Assembly: GCA_002359735.1 (NCBI GenBank)
Contig: DENS01000001.1
Location: 52,993 to 116,992, forward strand
DNA length: 64,000 bases
Direction of reading: 5' to 3'
Source: Micavibrio sp. UBA2638
GTDB taxonomy: Bacteria > Pseudomonadota > Alphaproteobacteria > Micavibrionales > Micavibrionaceae
Shown: positions 36,087 through 44,559 of the stretch, one piece after another
How positions within the stretch are numbered: the stretch's first letter is position 1
How the letters are laid out: every line of letters starts with the position of its first letter
Program-made: the position numbers and the translations under genes
The notes under the pieces: model-generated
The model's input: the letters and a program-made list of their open reading frames with translations, nothing else
The model's database searches: none
What the model was told of the DNA's origin: nothing

Positions 36087-37720
36087 TCGTTTTCTTTACC
36101 TTGCGAATACGCAAATTTCATATCATTTAATAAAGACTTATACTGCTTTTGTATTTCTTTTACACGGGCCTGAAATGTTTTCAAATTCTGTCCCTTCAAA
36201 CTCTCACCGACGGGAAGGTCCACACGGTTTGGATTAACCTGTTTATTATTCAACAAGACCTCGTAATGCAAATGCGGTCCGGTTGATCGCCCGGTCGTAC
36301 CAATATAGGCAATAACCTGCCCCTGTTTAACACGCTTGCCCGCACTGATGCCGGAAGCAAATTTATGCAAATGCGCATAAGCCGTTTTTAAACGCGAATT
36401 ATGCCTCAATCGAATATAATTACCATAGCCACCATTACGCCCAACTTTTTCTAATACCCCATCACCGGCGGCATAAACAGGGGTCCCAACGGGCGCGGCA
36501 AAATCCACACCTTTATGCATTTTACCGTACCCAAGAATCGGGTGTTTACGCATACCATACCCCGAAGAGACGCGCGCGCCATCGACAGGTGTTTTCATCA
36601 AAGTTTTCTTTACGCTAACGCCATCTTTATCAAAATATCCCTCTTTACCTTCCTTATCAAATCGGTAAAGGGGTAAATCAATGCCACCGACACTTAAATT
36701 GGCATATTGAATTTCGCCATACTTAACCGGTTCGCCATCCTCAGTTTCATAGACCTCATAAAGAAGTTCAATACGATCATCACGGCGAATATCACGTTGA
36801 AAATCAACCGACCATGAGTACATTCGAATCATTTTGGCGATAACTTGCGATGGAATACCCGAACGCGCGGCAGACCCATACAAAGACGTTTGAATTTCGG
36901 TTGTACCCGCATACAGGCGTTTTTCCACCTTCTTTTCAGACAACTGTGCACTAAAATCCTCTCCGTCTTTATGAATATGCACAGATTTCAATGCATCAAT
37001 ATCCATACTCATAGAGGCCAAAACCATCTCATTATTATTGTCTTCTTTGCTCTCTGATGGTTTAAAACGGGCTTTAAAGCTCTGTCCCGCCCTAATTTTC
37101 CTCACGTCCACATATTCACTTAAGGCCTGAACAATTTTATAGGCTTCCGCCCCGCTTACGCCTGCATTTTGGAGAATACCCGCAACAGTTTGGCCGGATT
37201 TAATAGTAAAGTTTTTATCTTTTGGTTCTTCGGTTTTGGCCTTATTATTCGGCGAGATACGCACCATATCAATCAGATTGTCAGGAAGAACGCTGGCATA
37301 ACGGGAAACATCACTATCACCTTGCTCATTCATAGCAACACCGTACCCAGCAGACGTTTCTAAATTAGCCAAATCACTGGCGCCTGTATAATCAAGCGAG
37401 GAAGGACCGCGCAAAGCCAAACCACTAATTAACACCCCCATAGCAAGGGCCAAAACACCATAACGCGCGCGCAAGCGGTTCGAACGCGTTAACAGGTAAC
37501 GCTTGCGAACTCTAAATAACCTGTAAATCGATATCTTGTTCCGAATATTTTGTATTATACGCATATTAAACGCCAAAAACCCTTTACTACCATGTGGTCC
37601 ACACAAACCTGAACGCGTTACATCCACGCCAACCATGGCACTATTCGTAAATATATTTGTTATACGTTCTGATAGCACAGGGTAATAGCCACTTCCAATA
37701 GATTTTGCATTTTTGATCAC
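36068..37720 (-). CDS. Membrane-anchored M23 peptidoglycan endopeptidase
   Basis: A protein of up to 550 residues. The C-terminal LytM/M23 zinc peptidase domain has GMRKHPILGYGKMHKGVDFAAP (His and Asp ligands) and GRSTGPHLHYEVL (HxH). A LysM/OapA-like domain (FTIKSGQTVAGILQNAGVS) precedes it, with a linker resembling other M23 cell-elongation or division hydrolases. A membrane segment lies at about residues 87-105 behind a long basic region. The catalytic residues are present, so it is probably an active DD-endopeptidase rather than an EnvC-like activator. The start is uncertain: GTG at 37720 sits in a hairpin, and ATG at 37564 (MRIIQNIRNK) would give about 498 residues with a more normal cytoplasmic lead. 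Confidence 0.88.
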   Translation of the reverse strand: MIKNAKSIGSGYYPVLSERITNIFTNSAMVGVDVTRSGLCGPHGSKGFLAFNMRIIQNIRNKISIYRLFRVRKRYLLTRSNRLRARYGVLALAMGVLISGLALRGPSSLDYTGASDLANLETSAGYGVAMNEQGDSDVSRYASVLPDNLIDMVRISPNNKAKTEEPKDKNFTIKSGQTVAGILQNAGVSGAEAYKIVQALSEYVDVRKIRAGQSFKARFKPSESKEDNNNEMVLASMSMDIDALKSVHIHKDGEDFSAQLSEKKVEKRLYAGTTEIQTSLYGSAARSGIPSQVIAKMIRMYSWSVDFQRDIRRDDRIELLYEVYETEDGEPVKYGEIQYANLSVGGIDLPLYRFDKEGKEGYFDKDGVSVKKTLMKTPVDGARVSSGYGMRKHPILGYGKMHKGVDFAAPVGTPVYAAGDGVLEKVGRNGGYGNYIRLRHNSRLKTAYAHLHKFASGISAGKRVKQGQVIAYIGTTGRSTGPHLHYEVLLNNKQVNPNRVDLPVGESLKGQNLKTFQARVKEIQKQYKSLLNDMKFAYSQGKENDKNKAG

Positions 37721-37742
37721 GAAAAAACGTGATTAAAATGGG

Positions 37743-38225
37743 TCAACCAAATTCAGTATCAAGTGATTCCAAAATTGAATTTAAAGAATCCTTCGGTTCG
37801 CTTACTTTCGTATTAATATCGTAGAAAATAAAAATACCAAAAACTAATAATACAAACGCATCCATCGCACCGCTTTCTTCTCCACTGGTTTCAATTGATC
37901 CCGGCAACAAACCAACCAAAAGCACAAGGAAAAACAAAACAGAATATGTGATCAATAAAGAACGCGCCATCTTTGTATGACCGTATATCATAACACGGCA
38001 AATTTCATTATTTTTAATCAACTGAACATTTAAGTCTACACGGGCGTGCCTCGTAATATTATCAGCCCCCCCCGTCGTACCTTCGACGTGGAAGCCCTTA
38101 TCATTTTCGGTTACATTTTCAACGTCAAACGCACGCTTTAAACGCTCCATCAAAGAACGTTTCAAGTCAGCCTCTGAAATATCCCGTGTAAGACGTATAC
38201 GTTTTGATGCCTCAATATGTTTCAT
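37743..38225 (-). CDS. Hypothetical membrane protein
   Basis: I do not recognise this 160-residue protein. Residues 1-85 are soluble and charged (LTRDISEADLKRSLMERLKRAFDV), followed by two membrane segments (about 88-108 and 122-138) and a short C-terminal tail. The ATG at 38225 has a good upstream ggggaag. It is 47 bp downstream of the IalB-family gene on the same strand and 22 bp upstream of the M23 peptidase reading frame, so the three may be cotranscribed. Confidence 0.7.
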   Translation of the reverse strand: MKHIEASKRIRLTRDISEADLKRSLMERLKRAFDVENVTENDKGFHVEGTTGGADNITRHARVDLNVQLIKNNEICRVMIYGHTKMARSLLITYSVLFFLVLLVGLLPGSIETSGEESGAMDAFVLLVFGIFIFYDINTKVSEPKDSLNSILESLDTEFG

Positions 38226-38272
38226 GTCTGGCTTCCCCCAAAAAAGCGATTAAAAAATAAAATTATATATAA

Positions 38273-38782
38273 TTACGATTTGCACTCTTTAGAAATAGCA
38301 TCATATGCCGCACCAGACCCGCGCAGACTAAAAGTATCAGTCGTCAAAGTTCCACGCGATGATGTTCCTGTCACCACCATCTTCGACCCTTTTCTAATAT
38401 GATTCGTTAATTTATTGTCCGTTTCCGCGTCAGGAGCCCATGCTGTATCGTCTTGAGTAAACAGCAAGAAACTATCCCCGTCAATTTTGACTGTTGCATC
38501 ACTACCTGATTTATAATCATATCCCGTAATATAACTAAAAACATTGCGCGTTCCTTCACCCGGGCGGTGCGTAACCAGAGCAAAAATATCACCGCGCTTG
38601 GTATAATTACCTTTAGCTTGGGTGGGCTGAGAAGCCATGTAGCAGACCTTATCGCCATTTTCGTAAAACACAAAAGCCTGCCACGCGCCAAACACGCCCA
38701 ACGGCTTGGGCTCTGCAGCCTGCGCAGTCCCAAAACATAGACACAGGCCTGTTAAAGCCAAAAAAGTAACAACAATACGCAT
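38273..38782 (-). CDS. Invasion-associated locus B (IalB) family protein
   Basis: About 169 residues from the ATG at 38782 (MRIVVTFLAL); an in-frame TTG at 38797 is less likely. A signal peptide ends at AQA. The mature protein follows the IalB-family pattern: FGAWQAFVFYENGDKVCYMAS, the VTHRPGEG loop, the SYITGYDYKSGS segment, LFTQDDTAWAPD and GTSSRGTLTTDTFSLRGS, with a C-terminal Cys. The family is periplasmic and widespread in alphaproteobacteria, including free-living ones; its biochemical role is unknown despite the invasion name. It is divergent from the ECF sigma factor gene. Confidence 0.88.
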   Translation of the reverse strand: MRIVVTFLALTGLCLCFGTAQAAEPKPLGVFGAWQAFVFYENGDKVCYMASQPTQAKGNYTKRGDIFALVTHRPGEGTRNVFSYITGYDYKSGSDATVKIDGDSFLLFTQDDTAWAPDAETDNKLTNHIRKGSKMVVTGTSSRGTLTTDTFSLRGSGAAYDAISKECKS

Positions 38783-38912
38783 TTCTATCGCTTTCAAGTT
38801 AAAGATGTTTTCGAATGAACAACATAAGACACTTTAATAATATCATCTTGGCCGCGCATTTCAAACTTTTGTCAGGATTTTTTTAAAAAATCACAACGAA
38901 TGGCCGAAACAG

Positions 38913-38938
38913 TGATCCAAAAGTTTCTAAACAACGTA
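38913..38938 (+). promoter_or_regulatory. ECF11-type promoter for the sigma factor operon
   Basis: TGATCC (38913-38918), 16 bp, then CGTA (38935-38938), matching the published pattern for ECF11/RpoE-ChrR promoters (TGATCC near -35, CGTA near -10). It is about 58 bp upstream of the sigma factor start, as expected for autoregulation. Confidence 0.7.
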
Positions 38939-38996
38939 GAGGAATATACATCGTTTAAGGCTTTACCCGCGTTAATTTTTAACCGAATATAGCTAC

Positions 38997-39638
38997 ATGA
39001 CGATGTACGAAAATGAAAAAAACAAAGACACGGACGCTGCCGCTGGATTACACCCCCGGCGGATGTCCGATAGTGCGTCAGGGGACGTGTCATATGAAGA
39101 TTTATTATATGACGTTGGACAAAATAAGGACAAAGATAGCTTTATAGCTCTTTTTAACTACTTCGCCCCGCGCATTAAGTCTTTTCTATTAAAAGGGGGC
39201 GCCAGCGAAACCAAAGCGGACGAGTTGGCGCAAGAAACAATGTTAAACGTTTGGAACAAAGCAAAAGGATATGACCCGACAAAAGCGGCGGCCAGTACAT
39301 GGATATTTACTATTGCCAGAAACAAGCGAATTGACGCCCTGCGCAAGAAAAAATATTACAGCGTTGACCTGGACAATTTACCGGAATTAGAAGACGAAAC
39401 CGACACATCACCGATACAAAACGCAATTGACAATGAAGAAACCCATGCAATAGCCCACGCAATCCACAATTTGCCAGCTGAGCAAGCCGATCTAATAAAA
39501 CGATCCTATTTCGAAGAAAAAACGCATCAAGAAATTGCCGACGAGACCGGCTTACCATTAGGAACAGTAAAATCACGGATCCGGATCGCCCTAAAACGCT
39601 TGCGACAAGACCCCACTATCAGTGAGCTATGGACATGA
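38997..39638 (+). CDS. ECF sigma factor, ECF11/RpoE-like
   Basis: A 213-residue group IV sigma factor. Region 2 is visible in LFNYFAPRIKSFLLKGGAS, ELAQETMLNVW and AASTWIFTIARNKRIDALRK; region 4 in LPAEQADLIKRSYFEEKTHQEIADETGLPLGTVKSRI with a helix-turn-helix. The best fit is the ECF11 group (Rhodobacter RpoE), which responds to singlet oxygen through a ChrR anti-sigma factor. Such an anti-sigma gene overlaps its 3' end by 10 bp. The N-terminus before region 2 is about 35 residues longer than minimal. An ECF11-type promoter lies upstream, implying positive autoregulation. Confidence 0.92.
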   Translation: MTMYENEKNKDTDAAAGLHPRRMSDSASGDVSYEDLLYDVGQNKDKDSFIALFNYFAPRIKSFLLKGGASETKADELAQETMLNVWNKAKGYDPTKAAASTWIFTIARNKRIDALRKKKYYSVDLDNLPELEDETDTSPIQNAIDNEETHAIAHAIHNLPAEQADLIKRSYFEEKTHQEIADETGLPLGTVKSRIRIALKRLRQDPTISELWT

Positions 39639-40336
39639 CAGAGCATATAAACCATACGCAGGAAATAACGGACAAAGACCTAAGTGCTGATGATTTATAT
39701 CATAATCTTTTAATGGATTATGCTGCAGGTCGTCTAGCTGAAGCCCAGAATATGATAATAGCCGCGCATATCTGCATGTCCGGGAATGCCAGGCAGAAAC
39801 TAAGACAATACGAGTCTCTTGGCGGATACATGCTTGAAAATGAATGCGCGCCCGTGTCTATGTGCGCTTCAGCATTGGACAACACCCTGAGTTTATTGGA
39901 CCAGGTGCGACATGAAGCGGAACACAAATCACAAAACAACATTTTCCCCGGCAATATTACAGTGCCAACCCCTATTACAGAATGCCTTGAAACCAACCGG
40001 GTCAACGCTAAATGGCGGATGCTTTTCCCCGGCTTGGAAACCTTTAAAGTAAAACTGAATTGCCCTAGGCATAATGTTCGCTTTATAAAAGCCGCGCCCA
40101 AAGTCAAAACTCCTCACCATACCCATGGAGGCGTAGAAATCACACTGGTTCTGGACGGGGCCTATGAAGATGAGTACGGGCAGTACAAACGCGGTGATCT
40201 GGTTATCAGCGATGAAAATCAGAGGCATACCCCACAATCATGTGCGCGGCGCGGCTGCGTGTGCTTGATTGTATCCGATACGCCTGTTCGCTTTACCGGC
40301 CTTTGGAGAATTCTGAACTACTTCATAAAAATATAA
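39629..40336 (+). CDS. ChrR-like anti-sigma factor with cupin domain
   Basis: A 235-residue protein with the two-domain layout of ChrR: an N-terminal anti-sigma domain (about 20-95, with DYAAGRLAEAQ and LGGYMLE) and a C-terminal cupin (about 125-215). The cupin metal ligands are all present (His164, His166, Glu170 and His200), at a constant offset from those known in Rhodobacter ChrR. In the anti-sigma domain the zinc motif H-x3-C-x2-C reads H-ICM-S-GN-A: His47 is kept, but the two Cys are Ser51 and Ala54, and the position of the first His is Asp22. It overlaps the sigma gene by 10 bp. It probably holds the sigma factor by a zinc-independent or altered contact. Confidence 0.88.
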   Translation: MDMTEHINHTQEITDKDLSADDLYHNLLMDYAAGRLAEAQNMIIAAHICMSGNARQKLRQYESLGGYMLENECAPVSMCASALDNTLSLLDQVRHEAEHKSQNNIFPGNITVPTPITECLETNRVNAKWRMLFPGLETFKVKLNCPRHNVRFIKAAPKVKTPHHTHGGVEITLVLDGAYEDEYGQYKRGDLVISDENQRHTPQSCARRGCVCLIVSDTPVRFTGLWRILNYFIKI

Positions 40337-40345
40337 GTCTAGACG

Positions 40346-40876
40346 TTATTTTTTACTGCGTATCTTTCGACGTAAAGATGTTTGACGCGCAGGCTGTTTC
40401 ATAACGGTACCTGGGCGTACAGGCCGTTCAGCAAATTTTCCAAGGCACGTCATGCGGTCATACATTATTATGGCGGCAGCAACGCCAACATTAACGCAAA
40501 ATTTCATAGGGATCTTTACAATATGATCACAGCGCCCCATAGCTTCAGACGATAAATTCCCCATTTCCGGCCCCAAAATATACGCTGCCCGTAAAGGATG
40601 TCTAAAACTCGGAAGCGGAATTGATTCTTCAACAAATTCAACACCAATCAAGGCGCAGCCTTCCGGCAATTCAATATCCTTGGCGCGTTTATATTGATAA
40701 TAAGGCATATGATAAAAGGCATCAGATGTATCAGAACTACGAAATGCTTCAACATCCACATCCGGATCAACCGTAAAGAAAAAACTGGACCCAAAGGAAT
40801 GCGCCGAACGAGCAATTGTGCCTACATTTTGTTCTTTACTGATACCTTCTACGCCAATACCAAAAAAACCGCGCAT
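40346..40876 (-). CDS. SpoU/TrmH family RNA 2'-O-methyltransferase
   Basis: About 176 residues from the ATG at 40876 (MRGFFGIGVEGIS), which has a strong ggagagg ribosome-binding site; a TTG six codons upstream is less likely. It is a minimal SPOUT knot methyltransferase with motif 1 NVGTIARSAHSFG, motif 2 ILGPEMGNLSSEAM and motif 3 IPMKFCVNVGVAAAI. It has no N-terminal substrate-binding extension, so its RNA target (tRNA or rRNA) cannot be told. A basic tail (RQTSLRRKIRSKK) may help RNA binding. It is convergent with the anti-sigma gene, 9 bp away. Confidence 0.88.
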   Translation of the reverse strand: MRGFFGIGVEGISKEQNVGTIARSAHSFGSSFFFTVDPDVDVEAFRSSDTSDAFYHMPYYQYKRAKDIELPEGCALIGVEFVEESIPLPSFRHPLRAAYILGPEMGNLSSEAMGRCDHIVKIPMKFCVNVGVAAAIIMYDRMTCLGKFAERPVRPGTVMKQPARQTSLRRKIRSKK

Positions 40877-40947
40877 ATCTTTATCCTCTCCCAAATAAAT
40901 TACACGTCCTAACTACAGCGCTTAAAAGGCTAAAGTCATACGGGTTC

Positions 40948-42219
40948 TTACAGAACTTTCTCTATTCTGTCCAGCGCTTCCAATAATCGCTCTTCAGAAA
41001 CAGCAAAGCACATTCGTGCATAACCACGAGCATCTTCGCCAAACGCACAGCCGGGGGAAAGCAAAACTTGCGCCTCATCAACCAGTCGTTTACACAACGC
41101 AATACAATCATCCTCGCCATCAACCCTAAAGAATGCATAAAATGTTGAATCGCTTGGCGTATATTGGATTCGCCCCATAGAATCAAAACGTGCTTTAATG
41201 AGATCACGGTTTGATCGCCACAAATTAATTTGCGATTTAATAAAGTCCTCTCCCTGATCCAAAGCGGCAATTGCACCCCGCTGGGTAAAGGGTTGAGGGC
41301 ATAAATTGTTATAAATCGCCACATCTCGAATTTTTTCTTCGGCCGTTTCTGGGCCAACAATCCATCCCAAACGCCACCCCGTCATCGCCCAGGTTTTGGA
41401 GAAACTATTGACTATTAATATCTGATCATCCGGCTTCGCAATATCCAAAAAACTGGGCGCGCGCAAACCATCGTAAACAAGACGATTATAAACCTCGTCA
41501 GCAACGATCCATATTCCCCGTTCGCGGGCAAAATCCAATATAGCCCTCATTTCCTCTTTACTCGCGCACCAACCCGTTGGGTTCGAGGGGCTAACCAGCA
41601 AAATGACACGTGTATTTTCAGTACAGGTATCAAATAGTTTACCCAGATCCAAAGACCATTTACCGTTTTGGTCGCAATTCATAGCAACCTCCAGCGTATT
41701 GGCCTGCATTAATTCAATTGCACCCAAAAGATTTTTCCAGATCGGCGTCACCGCGACCACCTCATCGCCTTTATCTAATAAGGTAGACAAAGCAATGCTC
41801 ATGGCTGTGGAGCCTGATTGCGTAACAAAAATGCGATGTTCGCCGATATCCTGATCATAAATACGCTGATAATAGCCGCTGAGCGCCGTGCGCAAATATG
41901 GAGAACCAAGGGCCGGCCCGTAAAACATTAACCCGTCTTGCATGGCCTTAACGGCTGCATTAACAATAAAGTCAGGTGTTGGAGCATCGCCTTCGCCTTG
42001 CCCCATCCAGATCATATTTTCCTTACCCCGCGCATAACGAATCATATCTGCACCCGGATTAGCAGCAAGATCTCTCACGACTGGACGAAAATTTAAAGTA
42101 CAGTTTTTCTCAGCCTGCATGTTTTCGCGCGCACGATCAGTTACATGAAGATGTGGGGCATCTTCATATATACTTGAATTTGGTATGTTTTTATCGACTT
42201 CAGGGGCCTTCTTTTTCAT
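40948..42219 (-). CDS. Class I/II PLP-dependent aminotransferase
   Basis: A 423-residue fold-type I aminotransferase of the AspC/class I group. PLP-binding Lys275 lies in NSFSKTWAMTGWRLGW. The substrate and cofactor residues SPSNPTGW (Asn213) and ADEVYN (Asp241, Tyr244) are present, with a C-terminal Arg in RMCFAVSEERL. An N-terminal extension of about 40 residues precedes the core. The amino donor is not predictable: family members include aspartate, alanine and arginine-pyruvate transaminases. It appears to be a single gene. Confidence 0.9.
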   Translation of the reverse strand: MKKKAPEVDKNIPNSSIYEDAPHLHVTDRARENMQAEKNCTLNFRPVVRDLAANPGADMIRYARGKENMIWMGQGEGDAPTPDFIVNAAVKAMQDGLMFYGPALGSPYLRTALSGYYQRIYDQDIGEHRIFVTQSGSTAMSIALSTLLDKGDEVVAVTPIWKNLLGAIELMQANTLEVAMNCDQNGKWSLDLGKLFDTCTENTRVILLVSPSNPTGWCASKEEMRAILDFARERGIWIVADEVYNRLVYDGLRAPSFLDIAKPDDQILIVNSFSKTWAMTGWRLGWIVGPETAEEKIRDVAIYNNLCPQPFTQRGAIAALDQGEDFIKSQINLWRSNRDLIKARFDSMGRIQYTPSDSTFYAFFRVDGEDDCIALCKRLVDEAQVLLSPGCAFGEDARGYARMCFAVSEERLLEALDRIEKVL

Positions 42220-42385
42220 AAAGATTATTTTATATGTTATGCTGTCTTTTGGCTAGCTTTCTCTTGTATATTTTATACGCCGTCTTTCACATATTTTAAC
42301 CGGGGCATAACACGCTGCCACCCCTAATATGCTATATTTACCCGCAACAAAGTCATGACATTCTCCAGATGGAACTGGTAAAATC

Positions 42386-44371
42386 TCATGATTGCAAAAC
42401 GTCAAGATCCTTATAAAGTGACAATGCTTCAGGATTTGCAAGTGCCTCTTTATTTTTAATTGGCCGCCCCATAATCACATCACGTACAGCCAGCTCAGTA
42501 ATTTTTCCGCTTTTCGTGCGTGGAATGTCTGTAACAGCGATCACCTTTGCTGGCATATGACGCGGTGAAGCACCGGTACGAATGCGAGTTTTTATATCCT
42601 TAATCATATTGTCATCAAGCTCATAACCATCTTTTATTATAACGAAAAGTATAACACGTACATCGCCTTCCCAGTCCTGGCCAACAGCAATACTTTCGAC
42701 AATTCCTTCAATTTGTTCAACCTGTCTGTATATTTCGGCCGTACCAATACGGACGCCGCCTGGATTTAACGTCGCATCACTGCGGCCGTGAATAATAAAA
42801 CCGCCATGATCGGTCTTTTCAACCCAATCTCCATGGCACCAGACATTATCGAAACGATTAAAATATGCATCTTGATATCTCATATTATCAGGATCATCCC
42901 AAAATTTTACTGGCATACAGGGGAAGGGCTTTGTACAAACCAACTCCCCACTACGTTCGGTTGTTGGTTGCCCCTGCTCATCAAAAACATTTACGGCCAT
43001 ACCAAGCCCAGCCCCCTGAATTTCGCCGCGGTAAACGGGCGAAATAGGATTACCAAGCACAAAACAGGACACAATGTCAGTCCCGCCAGAGATAGAGGCC
43101 AAATGCAAATCTTTTTTAATATGCGCGTACACGTAATCAAAACTTTCATGCACCAAAGGAGATCCAGTTGAGGCCATCGTACGTAACGACGATAAATCAT
43201 GATTATTCCCAGGCGATAATCCCGCCCCCTTTAGCGCATCAATATATTTTGCCGATGTACCAAAAAACGTACACTGATATTTTTCAGCATATTGCCAAAG
43301 CATATCCCCATCAGGATAAAACGGAGAGCCATCAAACAACATAACAGTGGACTCACTGGCCAAAGCGCTTATAAGCCAATTCCACATCATCCAACCACAG
43401 GTCGTAAAATAAAAAACCTTATCGCCGGGATGCATATCACACTGAAATTTATGTTCTTTCATGTGCTGCAATAACGTGCCGCCTTGCCCATGCACAATAC
43501 ATTTCGGCACCCCGGTTGTACCAGATGAGAACATAATAAACAGCGGATGATCAAAACCTAGGCGCGTAAATTTAACCTCATCAGGACTAAAGCCCCCTAA
43601 AAAAACTTCATCCAGAACAATTTTTTCATGCCCTTCGACATTCGGCTGCGTACCCAGAAATGGCACCATGACAACATGTTCCAATTCAGGAATTTTAGGC
43701 ACAATGTCTTTAACCTTTTCCACACAGTCAATACGTTTTCCGTTATAATAGTACCCATCTACGCAGATCATGATTTTAGGGCCTATTTGGCCAAATCTGT
43801 CCAAAACACCTTGCACCCCAAAATCCGGAGACGCCGAGCACCAAACAGCCCCCAAAGACGATGCTGCCAATGTAGCCATAATTGTTTCAGGAATATTGGG
43901 CATATATCCTGCGATACGATCGCCGGATTTAATACCGGCAGCCTTGAACGCTTGCTGCCACAAACTCACCTGTTCATATAGATCTTCAAAACTGATCATA
44001 CGTTCACCGCCCTGTTCATCACGGGCAATAATCGCCGTATCAGCGCCGCGCCGACGCAACAAATTTTCCGCATAATTCATTTTGGCCTCAGGAAAAAATA
44101 CAGCGCCGGGCATCTTATCCGGATGATGCAGTATCACCTCCCCTTTCTCGCCAATTACGCCACAATAATCCCAAACTTGTGACCAAAATTCAGCGGGATG
44201 ATCAACCGACCATTGCCAAATATCATCATAATTTTGTAGATCCAGCTTATATTGTTTCGAAAGCACCTTCATAAAATCGTGCAAATAACTACGTTCTATC
44301 TGTTCCTGTGACGGTGACCAAAGGGGAGAAGCCATATTTGAAGACGCTGATTGTGCAATTGTTATACTCAT
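42386..44371 (-). CDS. Acetoacetate-CoA ligase
   Basis: A 661-residue adenylate-forming enzyme that activates acetoacetate to acetoacetyl-CoA, linking ketone-body or PHB turnover to central metabolism. The AMP-binding motif SSGTTGVPK, YFTTCGWMMWNWL and the SISGGTDIVSCFVLGNP segment are characteristic of the acetoacetyl-CoA synthetase branch rather than acetyl-CoA synthetase. The C-terminal domain has LNPGGVRIGTAEIYR and the catalytic Lys in RTKSGKITE. Length matches the family. I see no PHB genes next to it. Confidence 0.93.
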   Translation of the reverse strand: MSITIAQSASSNMASPLWSPSQEQIERSYLHDFMKVLSKQYKLDLQNYDDIWQWSVDHPAEFWSQVWDYCGVIGEKGEVILHHPDKMPGAVFFPEAKMNYAENLLRRRGADTAIIARDEQGGERMISFEDLYEQVSLWQQAFKAAGIKSGDRIAGYMPNIPETIMATLAASSLGAVWCSASPDFGVQGVLDRFGQIGPKIMICVDGYYYNGKRIDCVEKVKDIVPKIPELEHVVMVPFLGTQPNVEGHEKIVLDEVFLGGFSPDEVKFTRLGFDHPLFIMFSSGTTGVPKCIVHGQGGTLLQHMKEHKFQCDMHPGDKVFYFTTCGWMMWNWLISALASESTVMLFDGSPFYPDGDMLWQYAEKYQCTFFGTSAKYIDALKGAGLSPGNNHDLSSLRTMASTGSPLVHESFDYVYAHIKKDLHLASISGGTDIVSCFVLGNPISPVYRGEIQGAGLGMAVNVFDEQGQPTTERSGELVCTKPFPCMPVKFWDDPDNMRYQDAYFNRFDNVWCHGDWVEKTDHGGFIIHGRSDATLNPGGVRIGTAEIYRQVEQIEGIVESIAVGQDWEGDVRVILFVIIKDGYELDDNMIKDIKTRIRTGASPRHMPAKVIAVTDIPRTKSGKITELAVRDVIMGRPIKNKEALANPEALSLYKDLDVLQS

Positions 44372-44559
44372 GAATAGACTCCCCTGACGTAAATCCCTTT
44401 AAACTATAAAATGTATTTTCCTCCACTGTAACCTAATGTCAAGATCTGGCGAATACATACCCATAGTGAACCGGTACAATATAATTTATTCAAGGGTTAC
44501 TTTTATCGTCAGGTCATATAAATTTATATAAAAACAAACAATGGAAAACGTGAACAAAC

